Made by a program: the position numbers and the translations under genes. Below are positions 8,811-16,496 of a stretch of 64,000 nucleotides of DNA, piece by piece (within the stretch, counting starts at the first letter, position 1; each line of letters starts with the position of its first letter). Source of the stretch: Halobacillus sp. Marseille-Q1614. Its GTDB lineage: Bacteria > Bacillota > Bacilli > Bacillales > Halobacillaceae. A model generated the notes under the pieces. That model saw only the letters and a list, made by a program, of their open reading frames with translations, did no database searches and had not been told where the DNA came from. The stretch is from assembly GCF_902809865.1 (NCBI RefSeq), contig NZ_CADDWH010000001.1:2294001-2358000 (forward strand). Reading direction: 5' to 3'.

Positions 8811-9383
8811 TTAATTTTCTATAGGGTCCACCCGCGGCCTTTTTCCGTTTTGCAGCTGCCGGATGCTCAAACCAAAATCCATCTGCAAGTGGGGATAGTC
8901 TTTGAAGGAACTCCAATCTCCTCCCCATTCAAAGCCTAATTCCTTCGCAGTATCTGCAACTTCCATCCAGTCTGCTTTTCCATTTTCATTATCATCTCGT
9001 TCTAAATCCCAGACGATGTCACCTGCATCAGTTCTTAAAGCAAAGTCGATCGCCAGTCCGTAATTATGATAGGATTCTCCTCCTTTAGCATAGGAAACAA
9101 CGTTCCCTTTAGCTGAGCGTCCCCTTTCATATATTTCTTCCTGTTCCTCGATCGTGCGCAAGCCGTCTGTAATGACTACATCAATATTTTTTTCTGCAGC
9201 CCGCTCAATCAATTCATCCTTCTTTTTCTCAACGGTTGGATGGAGCTGTGAAGGCAAATTCCCTTCCTCCACTTCGTATATGTTCGAACGCTGATCCTGC
9301 GTTTCAATAAGTGAATAAAAAAATAAACCTCCAGCGAAAGCAAGGAACACAAACCAGACCATTCGGTTAAAACCTGCTCTCAA
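8811..9383 (-). CDS. M15-family peptidoglycan peptidase, CwlK/VanY-like
   Basis: 190 residues. An N-terminal membrane anchor (about 8-25) is followed by an extracellular M15 domain. Zinc-site motifs: SYHNYGLAIDF (His and Asp near 105-112) and WGGDWSSFKDYPHLQMDFG (His near 165). This is the layout of B. subtilis CwlK (L-alanyl-D-glutamate peptidase) and VanY-type DD-carboxypeptidases. An acidic insert with DDNENGKADWMEVAD is present. Acts on the cell wall; which bond is cut cannot be settled by eye. Confidence 0.87.
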   Translation of the reverse strand: MRAGFNRMVWFVFLAFAGGLFFYSLIETQDQRSNIYEVEEGNLPSQLHPTVEKKKDELIERAAEKNIDVVITDGLRTIEEQEEIYERGRSAKGNVVSYAKGGESYHNYGLAIDFALRTDAGDIVWDLERDDNENGKADWMEVADTAKELGFEWGGDWSSFKDYPHLQMDFGLSIRQLQNGKRPRVDPIEN

Positions 9384-9510
9384 ATATGCTCGTTCCTTTC
9401 TTCACAAAACTTTTCACCTATTCTATCACATCCCTCCTGGCTCTACATTTATCGACACTTGGCCCTCATGATATAATAGTCCTAACGACTTTTTCGATCA
9501 GGAGGCCATT

Positions 9511-10176
9511 ATGGAAACAGGCAGACAAAAAACAAAAACCATTTATGAAATCCTGATGATCGTTCTCGCTGCCCTTTCTGTCGCTACTTTGTGGCAGCAA
9601 TCGGATTATGACAGTTACATTGTATGGGGGACGTGGGGGATCTTTTTTATAGATTTCATTTATAGATTATTGAAAAGTCCGAATAAATGGGACTTCATAA
9701 AGCAGCATCCGTTTATTGTTATCGCAGCCATTCCTCTGGACGCGGTATTTCAATTTGCCAGATTCGCCCGGATTCTCCACCTTCTGCGCTTAAAATCAAT
9801 TACTAAGTATTACACAGCTCCTTTTATTCGCTTCCTTAGGAAGCAGCACCTATCTTATGTAGCCGGACTCACTCTGGTCATCATTTTTATTCTTATTATT
9901 CCCCTTAAAATTATGGAACCTCCTCTTGAAAGCTACGCTGGAGCTTTTATCAGTTCACTCACTGCTCTTACCTTTTTTGGAAGAACAGGTTTTGAACCAG
10001 AGACAGCCGGCGGCCAGATCATTATTGTAGTGTTAACTATTCTTGGCGTCATATTACACGGACTGATTATAAGCACCGTGATTGATTATGTCTGGAATAG
10101 TTCTTTTGCAAAAATATTAAGAAGAAAATGGAAAGGCCAAAGCAAGCAAGAGCAGCCTTATAAAAAGGAATCTTAA
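9511..10176 (+). CDS. voltage-gated-channel-like membrane protein with altered filter
   Basis: 221 residues from ATG with AGGAGG upstream. Helices resemble a compact S1-S4 set, with an Arg/Lys-rich S4-like segment FARFARILHLLRLKS (about 90-105). A two-helix pore part follows: S5-like (about 116-135), pore loop SLTALTFFGRTGFEPET (about 150-166), S6-like (about 168-188). Bacterial K+ channels carry TVGYGD in the pore loop; here the loop reads FFGRTGFEP. The fold suggests the ion-channel superfamily, but K+ selectivity should not be assumed. Basic cytoplasmic tail. Confidence 0.7.
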   Translation: METGRQKTKTIYEILMIVLAALSVATLWQQSDYDSYIVWGTWGIFFIDFIYRLLKSPNKWDFIKQHPFIVIAAIPLDAVFQFARFARILHLLRLKSITKYYTAPFIRFLRKQHLSYVAGLTLVIIFILIIPLKIMEPPLESYAGAFISSLTALTFFGRTGFEPETAGGQIIIVVLTILGVILHGLIISTVIDYVWNSSFAKILRRKWKGQSKQEQPYKKES

Positions 10177-10209
10177 AAACGCTGATTATAGCAAATCAGC
10201 GTTTTTTTA
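10176..10209 (+). terminator. terminator after channel-like gene
   Basis: AAAACGCTGATT and AATCAGCGTTTT flank a short loop, then more T. Confidence 0.88.
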
Positions 10210-10295
10210 ATCTCAAATTCACATTTTTCAAATACTTCCATGTATGTTGTTTAAACCTTTTTTAAAAAAGGAACATTTTAAGTGGAGGTGAGCCC

Positions 10296-10523
10296 ATGAG
10301 TAATAAATCTGACCATAATAAAAATAAACCTACCCAAAAAGAAATTGAGAAAGAATTTGAAAAAGATCGGTTCACAGAAGACCCGATCCCTACAGAGGAT
10401 GTAAGACAAGAAGAACAAGAGATTAAAAAAGGCGAGAAAACGAAAGACAACTCCTCAACTGAAGAAAAGTATGACGAGGACTTAAAAAACAAAGAAAACA
10501 ACCACAAGGAAGGTGATGATTAA
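10296..10523 (+). CDS. small, highly charged hydrophilic protein
   Basis: 75 residues, almost only Lys, Glu, Asp, Asn, Thr and Gln, with no hydrophobic core; probably disordered. GTGGAGGTGAG precedes ATG. It ends directly before the GTG start of the reductase, so they are co-translated. Hydrophilin-like composition could suit osmotic stress; that is inference only. Confidence 0.7.
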   Translation: MSNKSDHNKNKPTQKEIEKEFEKDRFTEDPIPTEDVRQEEQEIKKGEKTKDNSSTEEKYDEDLKNKENNHKEGDD

Positions 10524-11516
10524 GTGACAACCTTTCAGGCCTTTCAGATCAGCCGTAATGATAACGGAGAAATAAATGCACAGATTGAAAACTTAAATAA
10601 GAAAGATCTCCCTCAAGGCGATGTTCTTATTAAAGTTCATTACTCAAGTGTTAATTATAAGGATGGGATGGTATCCACACCTGATAATCCACTCGTTAAG
10701 AATTATCCAATTATTCCAGGAATTGACCTGGCAGGGGTCGTCGAAGAGTCTGATGATCCTAAATTTAAAGAAGGAGACCAAGTCATCGCCACCAGCTATG
10801 AGATTGGAGTCAATCATCCTGGCGGTTACAGCGAATATGCCAGTATTCCTTCTGAATGGGTGGTCCCGCTGCCTGATGGGATTTCACTTGAAGAATCAAT
10901 GATCTATGGAACGGCTGGTTTTACTGCAGCCCTCTCGGTTCATCGTCTTGAAGCAAACGGCCTCACACCTGAAGACGGACCAATCCTTGTAACCGGAGCT
11001 TCTGGCGGCGTCGGAAGCATGGCCGTCGCAATGCTGGCTAAAAGAGGTTACAATGTCGAAGCCAGCACAGGCAGTAAAGAACATGAAAATTATTTAAAAA
11101 GACTCGGCGCACAAAAAGTCATTTCCCGGGAAGATGTCTATGATGGCAATTTAAAGCCTATCCAAAGTGAAAGATGGGCAGCGGCCGTTGATCCTGTAGG
11201 CGGTGAGCAGCTTGCTTCGCTGCTGGGACAGCTCAAATATCAGGGCGGTGCCGCCGTAAGCGGATTAACAGGTGGAACAAAAATTCCAACACAGGTTTAT
11301 CCATTCATTCTACGGGGTATTAGCTTGATAGGCATTGACTCTGTGAACTGTCCAATGCCGCTCCGCAAGAAAATTTGGCACCGGCTGGCTGACGACTTGA
11401 AGACGACTGATGCTTTTGAAGAGATTAAATCTGTAATAAACCTAGAGGAAGTAACCGATACATTACAGAGTATTCTTCAAGGAAACACCCGCGGTCGAGT
11501 AATAGTAAAACTTTAA
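10524..11516 (+). CDS. YhfP/AcuI-type NADPH-dependent oxidoreductase
   Basis: 330 residues, GTG start abutting the previous stop, with AAGGAAGG upstream. A zinc-free MDR-family reductase: GVNHPGGYSEYASIP, AGFTAALSVHRLE, Rossmann VTGASGGVGSMAVAML (about 152-168), NYKDGM near residue 45. Close to B. subtilis YhfP as recalled over the whole length. E. coli AcuI of this family reduces acryloyl-CoA; other members are called quinone oxidoreductases. Cytoplasmic; substrate unproven. Confidence 0.9.
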   Translation: MTTFQAFQISRNDNGEINAQIENLNKKDLPQGDVLIKVHYSSVNYKDGMVSTPDNPLVKNYPIIPGIDLAGVVEESDDPKFKEGDQVIATSYEIGVNHPGGYSEYASIPSEWVVPLPDGISLEESMIYGTAGFTAALSVHRLEANGLTPEDGPILVTGASGGVGSMAVAMLAKRGYNVEASTGSKEHENYLKRLGAQKVISREDVYDGNLKPIQSERWAAAVDPVGGEQLASLLGQLKYQGGAAVSGLTGGTKIPTQVYPFILRGISLIGIDSVNCPMPLRKKIWHRLADDLKTTDAFEEIKSVINLEEVTDTLQSILQGNTRGRVIVKL

Positions 11517-11554
11517 ATAATGGTAGTACTAAAACAGGCAGAAACACTTCACAA

Positions 11555-11583
11555 TTGACAATGAATAAGTTGTATAGTATATT
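11555..11583 (+). promoter_or_regulatory. near-consensus SigA promoter
   Basis: TTGACA and TATATT separated by exactly 17 bases. One of the best housekeeping promoters in the window, and no gene of normal size follows it. Confidence 0.8.
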
Positions 11584-11589
11584 TTTATA

Positions 11590-11886
11590 TTAGTACCTTC
11601 GCTAGGAGGTAACTTCGGAACAATGAAAGAAAGAGTGATGTGAATGAGACTGGCGTTCTGCTACGTTTTATCACGACTTAATCACACTGGATCAGCTACG
11701 GAGCTGTAAGGATGCAATAGAGGTAGGGATTGCGTCGTTTAAGTTGATAGAAACTACCATGTAGAATCACAACCGCGGCTAGGTAGGTTTTAAAAAAACC
11801 TGTTTGATAAACGAAACACATAAATGAATTATTCATTAATCCGAACAAACTACGAGCGAGTCAGACACAAGTCTGGCTCGCTTTTC
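11590..11886 (+). ncRNA. unassigned structured transcript or leader RNA, about 300 nt
   Basis: The stretch is bounded by a strong promoter and an intrinsic terminator. Visible structure: hairpin CAGCT-ACGG-AGCTG (near 11693); hairpin GATGCAAT/ATTGCGTC (near 11712-11738), whose loop GGTAG can pair with CTACC at about 11755 as a pseudoknot; hairpin AGGTTTT/AAAACCT (near 11785-11802); then the terminator. No match by eye to T-box, SAM, M-box, lysine, purine, TPP, FMN, glycine, cobalamin, ydaO, yybP, 6S, tmRNA, SRP or RNase P RNA. A 35-residue ORF follows. Either a leader RNA for that ORF or a free RNA. Short ORFs inside (MKERVM; a 21-codon ORF from 11644) lack convincing ribosome sites. Confidence 0.55.
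11855..11886 (+). terminator. terminator ending the 11.6-kb transcript
   Basis: AGCGAGTCAGAC pairs with GTCTGGCTCGCT (one G-T wobble) over a four-base loop; TTTTC follows. Confidence 0.85.
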
Positions 11887-11923
11887 AATTTATTGGCGTA
11901 CTTTTTATGAGGAGGAATCTTTC

Positions 11924-12031
11924 ATGCCCTCATATCTGCAAAAGCTTATACCTGAAGATGTACGGTTTTTAGTAGATTTTTCAGAGCTTAAAGATATAAC
12001 AGAGGAAATGATCGGGGAATTATCAAAATAA
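11924..12031 (+). CDS. 35-residue small protein downstream of the structured RNA
   Basis: ATG with GAGGAGGAA at good spacing; reads MPSYLQKLIPEDVRFLVDF and ends EEMIGELSK. Acidic, no membrane segment. The ribosome site is strong and the frame has a bidirectional hairpin right after it, so it looks like a real small gene or the stub of a truncated one. I do not recognise it. It may be controlled by the RNA and terminator in front of it. Confidence 0.55.
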   Translation: MPSYLQKLIPEDVRFLVDFSELKDITEEMIGELSK

Positions 12032-12064
12032 AATAAAGCGATAGGCCACGCCCACCGCTTTATT
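12031..12064. terminator. bidirectional hairpin
   Basis: AAATAAAGCG and CGCTTTATTT flank a 14-base loop between the small ORF and ywbE. Confidence 0.7.
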
Positions 12065-12254
12065 TCACAATATTTTTCACTCGTCCAACCTGTCCATCCT
12101 CTAACCTCACTTTAATGCCATGAGGATGAAAAGGTGAATTAGTTAAAATATCTTTTACGATTCCATGTGTTAAAGCACCGCTGCGCTGATCTTTCTTTAA
12201 TACAATTTCCACTTCTGCTCCCGGTGCTATATCTTTTCTATTTTGTCCATTCAA
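12060..12254 (-). CDS. ywbE: YwbE family protein (DUF2196)
   Basis: 64 residues, the usual size. Signature: IAPGAEVEIVLKKDQRSG, LTHGIVKDILTNSPFHPHGIK, VRLEDGQVGRVK. This is a small beta-rich (KOW-like) protein, broadly conserved and of unknown function. GGAAGGGGACG lies ahead of the start. Confidence 0.93.
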   Translation of the reverse strand: MNGQNRKDIAPGAEVEIVLKKDQRSGALTHGIVKDILTNSPFHPHGIKVRLEDGQVGRVKNIVK

Positions 12255-12297
12255 AGAAAACGTCCCCTTCCTCCAATTATTCTAGCATTAACTCATT

Positions 12298-12325
12298 AAA
12301 AAAAGCACCCGTCCTGGTGCTTTAT
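12298..12325 (-). terminator. terminator after ydaT
   Basis: On the minus strand AAAGCACC pairs with GGTGCTTT, followed by a T-run. Confidence 0.8.
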
Positions 12326-12331
12326 CTAAAA

Positions 12332-12796
12332 TTATTCTTTAAAAGATTTTTGTTTTTGAACGCTTCCGTCTTTTTTATGAATAATCACTTTAGTTCCTTT
12401 ATTCCTGGCAATTTCTTCAGCCCTCTCTACAGCATCTTGTTTTTTCTCATAAACATTAGACGGCTGCTTGGCATCTTCTGTTTGAACAGCCCAGCCCTTT
12501 TCATGGCTGACGACATGCTCACCTTTATCCATTAGCTCAGGGCGGCTGGAATCCTGCTCTTTGGCCTCTTTATCCCTGCTTCGCAATTTTTTATCAGACA
12601 TATTTCTTACTTGATCAATTTCACTTTTACTCGCATTATCGTACCATTCCTTAGCCTGTTCAGTCGCGATCGGGATAGCTCTCCCTTCATCATAGCCTTC
12701 ATCAATCATTGCATTAGCAATGTCTATGGCTTTCTTACGGACGGTTGTGTCGAGGTTTTTTAAAGAGCTTGGATAATCATTTGAATCCCAAGGCAT
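12332..12796 (-). CDS. ydaT: YdaT-like protein with DUF2188 domain
   Basis: 154 residues from the ATG (MPWDSNDYPSSLKNL), which sits 10 bases after GGAG; a GTG nine bases earlier is too close to it. The N-terminal half is the ChaB-like MPW-x-YP-SLKNL and KAIDIANAMIDEGYDEGRAI motif. The C-terminal half is DUF2188 (HVVSHEKGWAVQTEDAKQPSNV, then AEEIARNKGTKVIIHKKDG). B. subtilis YdaT belongs to the general stress (SigB) group. Cytoplasmic, hydrophilic. Confidence 0.88.
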   Translation of the reverse strand: MPWDSNDYPSSLKNLDTTVRKKAIDIANAMIDEGYDEGRAIPIATEQAKEWYDNASKSEIDQVRNMSDKKLRSRDKEAKEQDSSRPELMDKGEHVVSHEKGWAVQTEDAKQPSNVYEKKQDAVERAEEIARNKGTKVIIHKKDGSVQKQKSFKE

Positions 12797-12894
12797 ACCA
12801 CACACGCTCCTTTTTTAAAGTTTCTCATTCTTTTCCTCTTTTATAATGTCTTTAAACAAATTTTATCATCCAGAATACGGAAAAATCCAACAAT

Positions 12895-12924
12895 TTGATA
12901 TTTTTATAATTTTTCGAGTATAAA
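12895..12924 (+). promoter_or_regulatory. glnA promoter
   Basis: TTGATA and TATAAA with an 18-base spacer; a 17-base alternative uses GTATAA. Transcription would start near 12931, giving a leader of about 95 bases. Confidence 0.6.
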
Positions 12925-12947
12925 TATTAGCCAAACGTTACATATTG

Positions 12948-12964
12948 TGTTAGTATTTCTAACA
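12948..12964 (+). promoter_or_regulatory. GlnR/TnrA box
   Basis: TGTTAGTATTTCTAACA fits the TGTNA-N7-TNACA consensus of the B. subtilis nitrogen regulators exactly. It lies about 25 bases after the -10 box, a position from which these regulators repress. Confidence 0.8.
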
Positions 12965-13027
12965 TAACAATTTTCAGAGATTAAGGTTTTCCTTTATTCT
13001 CAAAAAAACAAAGGTGAGGAGAAAAGT

Positions 13028-14338
13028 ATGACGTATACTAAACAATCAATCTTAGAAACTGTGAAAGAGAAAAAAGTGGAATTCATTCGCTTGGAATTCA
13101 CAGATATGATGGGAGATACGAAAAACGTAGAGCTTCCTATTGAAGAAATTGAAATGGTGTTAGAAAATGAAGCTATGTTCGACAGCTCATCGATTTCCGG
13201 TTTCTCTGATATCCAGGAAAGCGATATGTATTTATATCCTGATTTAGATACATTTTTAATCTTGCCCCAAGAACTGGACGAAGATCCGATTGCTCGATTT
13301 ATTTGTGATATCTATACTCCTGATGGTGAGCCATTTGAAGGAGACCCTCGTTATATCCTTAAAAGAGCAATGAAAGAAGCTCATGACTTAGGTTATACCG
13401 TAAATGTAGGGCCGGAGCCTGAATTCTTCCTTTTCAAACTGAATGACGAAGGCTATCCAGTTCGTAAAATGAACGACCGTGCCGGTTATTTTGATGCTTC
13501 TCCTAAAGATAAAGGCGATAATGTCCGCCGTGATATTGTCCGCACGCTGAAAAAAATCGGCTTTGAAATGGAAGCTTCCCACCACGAAGTTGCCAAAGGG
13601 CAGCACGAAATCAACTTCCGTTTTGACGAATTGATTAAAACAGCTGACAATATTCAAACCTTTAAAAACGTCGTAAAAGACGTCGCTACTAATCATAATT
13701 ACCACGCGACATTTATGCCTAAACCAGTGTCAACAGATAATGGCTCTGGTATGCACTGCCACCTATCCTTGTTTGAGGATGGAGACAGCGCCTTCTATGA
13801 TAATGGAGCACATGATGAGATTTCCCAGATTATGAAATACTTCATGGGCGGTATTCTTAAGCACGCCAGCGGAATTACTGCTATTACCAACCCGAATGTT
13901 AACTCATATAAGCGTTTAGTTCCCGGCTATGAAGCGCCGGTAAGTGTAGCCTGGTCTCACGCTAACCGCAGCTGTATGATCCGTGTGCCAACTACACGCG
14001 GCATGGGCACCCGTTTCGAAGTTCGAAATCCGGACCCGACAGCTAACCCTTATTTAGCTTTAGCTGTCCTTATTCAGGCCGGTCTTGAAGGAATTAAAGA
14101 AAAAATTGATCCAGGCGAAGCTGAATCCCGTAACCTGTATGAGGTTACAGATGACAGCATCCCGACTCTTCCAACCAACCTGAAGGAAGCGCTTGAAGCT
14201 CTTCGGAAAGATGAACTTCTTCTTAATGCACTTGGAGAACATACTTCAAAAGTGTTTATCGACGAGAAAGAAGCTGAATGGACGGAGTACTCCCTGCAAG
14301 TAAGCAGCTGGGAGCTTGAACATTATATGAACAAATAA
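13028..14338 (+). CDS. glnA: glutamine synthetase type I, glnA2-like
   Basis: 436 residues. Joins ammonia to glutamate using ATP. Active-site motifs present: YLYPDLDTFLI, GPEPEFFLF, ASHHEVAKGQHEINF, NGSGMHCHLSLF, NPNVNSYKRLVPGYEAPVSVAW, RSCMIRVPTTRG, EVRNPDPTANPYLA. No glnR gene lies beside it. In Halobacillus halophilus the salt-induced paralogue glnA2 is likewise separate from glnR and feeds glutamine/glutamate osmolytes. The residue lined up with B. subtilis Arg62, needed for feedback inhibition, is Asp (about 61: ISGFSDIQESD versus IEGFVRIEESD). A GlnR/TnrA box lies upstream. Function certain; glnA2 identity is inferred. Confidence 0.95.
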   Translation: MTYTKQSILETVKEKKVEFIRLEFTDMMGDTKNVELPIEEIEMVLENEAMFDSSSISGFSDIQESDMYLYPDLDTFLILPQELDEDPIARFICDIYTPDGEPFEGDPRYILKRAMKEAHDLGYTVNVGPEPEFFLFKLNDEGYPVRKMNDRAGYFDASPKDKGDNVRRDIVRTLKKIGFEMEASHHEVAKGQHEINFRFDELIKTADNIQTFKNVVKDVATNHNYHATFMPKPVSTDNGSGMHCHLSLFEDGDSAFYDNGAHDEISQIMKYFMGGILKHASGITAITNPNVNSYKRLVPGYEAPVSVAWSHANRSCMIRVPTTRGMGTRFEVRNPDPTANPYLALAVLIQAGLEGIKEKIDPGEAESRNLYEVTDDSIPTLPTNLKEALEALRKDELLLNALGEHTSKVFIDEKEAEWTEYSLQVSSWELEHYMNK

Positions 14339-14349
14339 TCTCAATTAGT

Positions 14350-14389
14350 AAACCTGCTGCTTTTAATTCAAAGCAAGCAGGTTTTTTTT
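14350..14389 (+). terminator. glnA terminator
   Basis: AAACCTGC-GCTTT pairs with AAAGC-GCAGGTTT, then eight T. Confidence 0.85.
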
Positions 14390-14392
14390 AGC

Positions 14393-15457
14393 TTATTCTT
14401 CTTCCTCTAAAGGTTCATTCTTCTTTAAGTCTTTTTCCATCTCATTAATTTCTTCCGTGATTTCATCCAATTTCCCTTCAAGTGCACTCATAAACAAAAG
14501 TCGTGAATCAACGTCCTCCTCTTCAAATTTTAATGTCTGGCCAAGAATCTGCTTTACTTGCCTCTCCAATTCTTCTACCAGCTCTAAAGTGGCATGATCC
14601 TCTTCCTGTTCACTTAATTTTTCATCAAGCTCTTTGATCATATTGTTCAGATTAGTATTTTCACCTTGCAAGCTTTCATTTTCTTTCGAGAGTGAGGTGA
14701 TTTTTTGTTCCAATTGATTTTCAGTCTCTTTTGCTTTATTCTTTATCTCCACTAATTCTTTCTGTTTAGACTGAATATTTTTTTCGAGTTCTTTTTCTTT
14801 GTCTTTGGCACTCTTGATGGCCACTTCAAATTCATGTATTACTTCTTTGTTTTTAGAAGCTTCTGCTGCAAAACTTTCTTCTTTCTTGCTTGCTTCACTC
14901 TTTGCTGTATTTAATTCTTCTTGTAAAGCCTGCAGGTTACCTTTAAGCTCTTCCTCTTTATCTTTCGCCTTAGTAATTCCCAGTTTTAAAGCGTGGATCT
15001 CTCTTTTCTTTTCTTCATGTTCTTTTTGCAAATTCACGTAGCTGGCTTGTAATAATGCCATATCGTGCTGCTGCTGGGACAGACGCTGCCGATTTTTCTT
15101 AAGTTCTCCTTCCAGCGATCTTACTTCGTTCGTTAAGCTTTGTTTTTGACTGAGAAGACTCGAATTCCTTCCTTTTAGCGCCGATGTTTCTTCGGAAAGC
15201 TTTTGATATTTCTCTTTTGATTCGGCCAGCTCTTTTTCGAGCAGGCGGTGCCTTTTTTCAAGTTCTCCTTTCGCTGCCTGCACTTGGGAACTTAAGCTTT
15301 CTCTTTCATCCAATAGCCGTTCATTATCATTCTGTAATTTCTCTAATAAGGAATAGTGGTAATTGTCTTGGTAGTCCTTCACTTTTTCCTTATATTTGTC
15401 TAATTCGGCTTTAAAATAAATTAATTTCTGCTGCAGCTGAATAGGATCACTTTTCAT
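14393..15457 (-). CDS. long coiled-coil protein, unknown
   Basis: About 354 residues from ATG (MKSDPIQLQQKL) seven bases after GGGAGGT. Nearly the whole length is Lys/Glu/Leu/Gln-rich with heptad spacing, so one long coiled coil from about residue 5 to 345, ending in an acidic tail (EEEE). No signal peptide or membrane helix. SMC/myosin-like composition makes weak similarity searches misleading. Unknown function; possibly a scaffold or sporulation/structural protein. Confidence 0.75.
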   Translation of the reverse strand: MKSDPIQLQQKLIYFKAELDKYKEKVKDYQDNYHYSLLEKLQNDNERLLDERESLSSQVQAAKGELEKRHRLLEKELAESKEKYQKLSEETSALKGRNSSLLSQKQSLTNEVRSLEGELKKNRQRLSQQQHDMALLQASYVNLQKEHEEKKREIHALKLGITKAKDKEEELKGNLQALQEELNTAKSEASKKEESFAAEASKNKEVIHEFEVAIKSAKDKEKELEKNIQSKQKELVEIKNKAKETENQLEQKITSLSKENESLQGENTNLNNMIKELDEKLSEQEEDHATLELVEELERQVKQILGQTLKFEEEDVDSRLLFMSALEGKLDEITEEINEMEKDLKKNEPLEEEE

Positions 15458-15534
15458 CCATACTACCTCCCATACCACCTTAGGTCCAGGTGTTTTATTC
15501 AGTCTTTTACATCATCATTTTATTTTTAAACTTT

Positions 15535-15743
15535 TTAGTTAAGAAGTGAAATTACCTCATCGAAGTTTTCTTGATTAGCTGCGAAGACATTATCTATTTT
15601 TAATAACAACTCTTCTGCCGGATAAGAATCCTTATTTCCCAGCAGGTGTTTTTCCCAATTCATCCTCAAATAGAGCATAAGAATGTTTGCCTGACAATCT
15701 GTTTTCCAATCGATTCGCGATCCTTTCCTTCAATTTTTCTCAT
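15535..15743 (-). pseudogene. small gene split by a frameshift
   Basis: An ATG with AGGAGG at ideal spacing starts MRKIEGKDRESI, then the frame runs out after about 26 codons. The neighbouring frame is open and gives IDWKTDCQANILMLYLRM and on to ENFDEVISLLN. Joined, they would make a protein of about 68 residues. A single indel near 15705 separates the halves. Not recognised. The rest of the 500-base gap (15744-15987) is AT-rich with a weak AAAGAGA/TCTCTTT hairpin near 15807. Confidence 0.5.
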
Positions 15744-15987
15744 CGTTTTCCTCCTGTTTTAAAATTGTATATGTAAAACAGCTAATAGTAGTTTGCACAC
15801 ACAAAAAGAGAGTTCATTCTCTTTATCGTATGTTTAAATATTTTTCAATATCACCCGTACCTTAGTGGCTTTTTTAAAATATTTATTCCTTACTTATTAT
15901 TTTTTCGGTACAAGCATATGGTGTTACTAACCAAAAAAATAACAAGACACCAAGAAACGACAAAACATATTTAAGGAGGAGACATTC

Positions 15988-16467
15988 ATGAAGCATCAGA
16001 AAGCTACTAATGCCAAAAAAATGGATCACCTAAAAAAGAGATTTGATTCTAATAAAGAAATGTTGGGGAGTGTCAATATTGCACATAAAGTAGATCTATC
16101 GATTAAGGAAGATTTGTTATCTGAGGCAATTCCGACTTCTTGTCCTTTCCCTCCTTCTAAAGTCCCTTTAAAATCACATTTCCATAATAAAAATCATTGC
16201 GGGTTACCGACTCGCCGCCAATTAAATTTTTTAATTAGACATTCCCCCTCTTTTTATGGTCACAACAAAAAACAGAGCTCCAAAACTAGTCACTGCAATA
16301 GAAAAAGCTCACATCCACCCATTCAAAAACAGCCTGTTGGCCCTCGCTCAGCAGTATCTAAGCAACGGGATGAGGAAGACAAAGTGATGAACACCGAAAA
16401 GGAGAAAAGGCTGACTGTTAGGAGGCATAAGCCTCCTCCATTTTTCAGGGAAAGGAGTTGTCCATGA
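15988..16467 (+). CDS. hypothetical basic protein
   Basis: 159 residues from ATG with AAGGAGGAG at ideal spacing. Basic, rich in His, Lys, Pro and Ser, with four Cys (TSCPFPP, NHCGLP, SHCNRK and the C-terminal SCP); no hydrophobic segment. The composition is odd for a folded enzyme and recalls small spore-coat or DNA-binding proteins. The start is well supported; the C-terminal third runs through a GGAGGC/GCCTCC hairpin, so the true end could differ. Not recognised. Confidence 0.45.
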   Translation: MKHQKATNAKKMDHLKKRFDSNKEMLGSVNIAHKVDLSIKEDLLSEAIPTSCPFPPSKVPLKSHFHNKNHCGLPTRRQLNFLIRHSPSFYGHNKKQSSKTSHCNRKSSHPPIQKQPVGPRSAVSKQRDEEDKVMNTEKEKRLTVRRHKPPPFFRERSCP

Positions 16468-16496
16468 AAAAACCGCCCATATGGACGGTTTTTTTA
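16466..16496. terminator. bidirectional terminator
   Basis: AAAAAACCG-CCAT and ATGG-CGGTTTTTT form one stem with a C-A mismatch, between the basic protein and the convergent acyl-CoA operon. Confidence 0.75.

Noticed and set aside
11590-11886. Mg2+ riboswitch (M-box) reading, suggested by CTTCGCTAGGAGG
   Set aside because: The next conserved M-box blocks (GAGGCTCCT, GCCGC, closing CGAAG) are not found, and the ORF is not a Mg2+ transporter.
14799-15414. Two plus-strand frames of 76-80 codons inside the coiled-coil gene
   Set aside because: They are antisense to a Lys/Glu-rich gene, lack ribosome sites and have the Ser/Leu-rich composition expected of such shadows.
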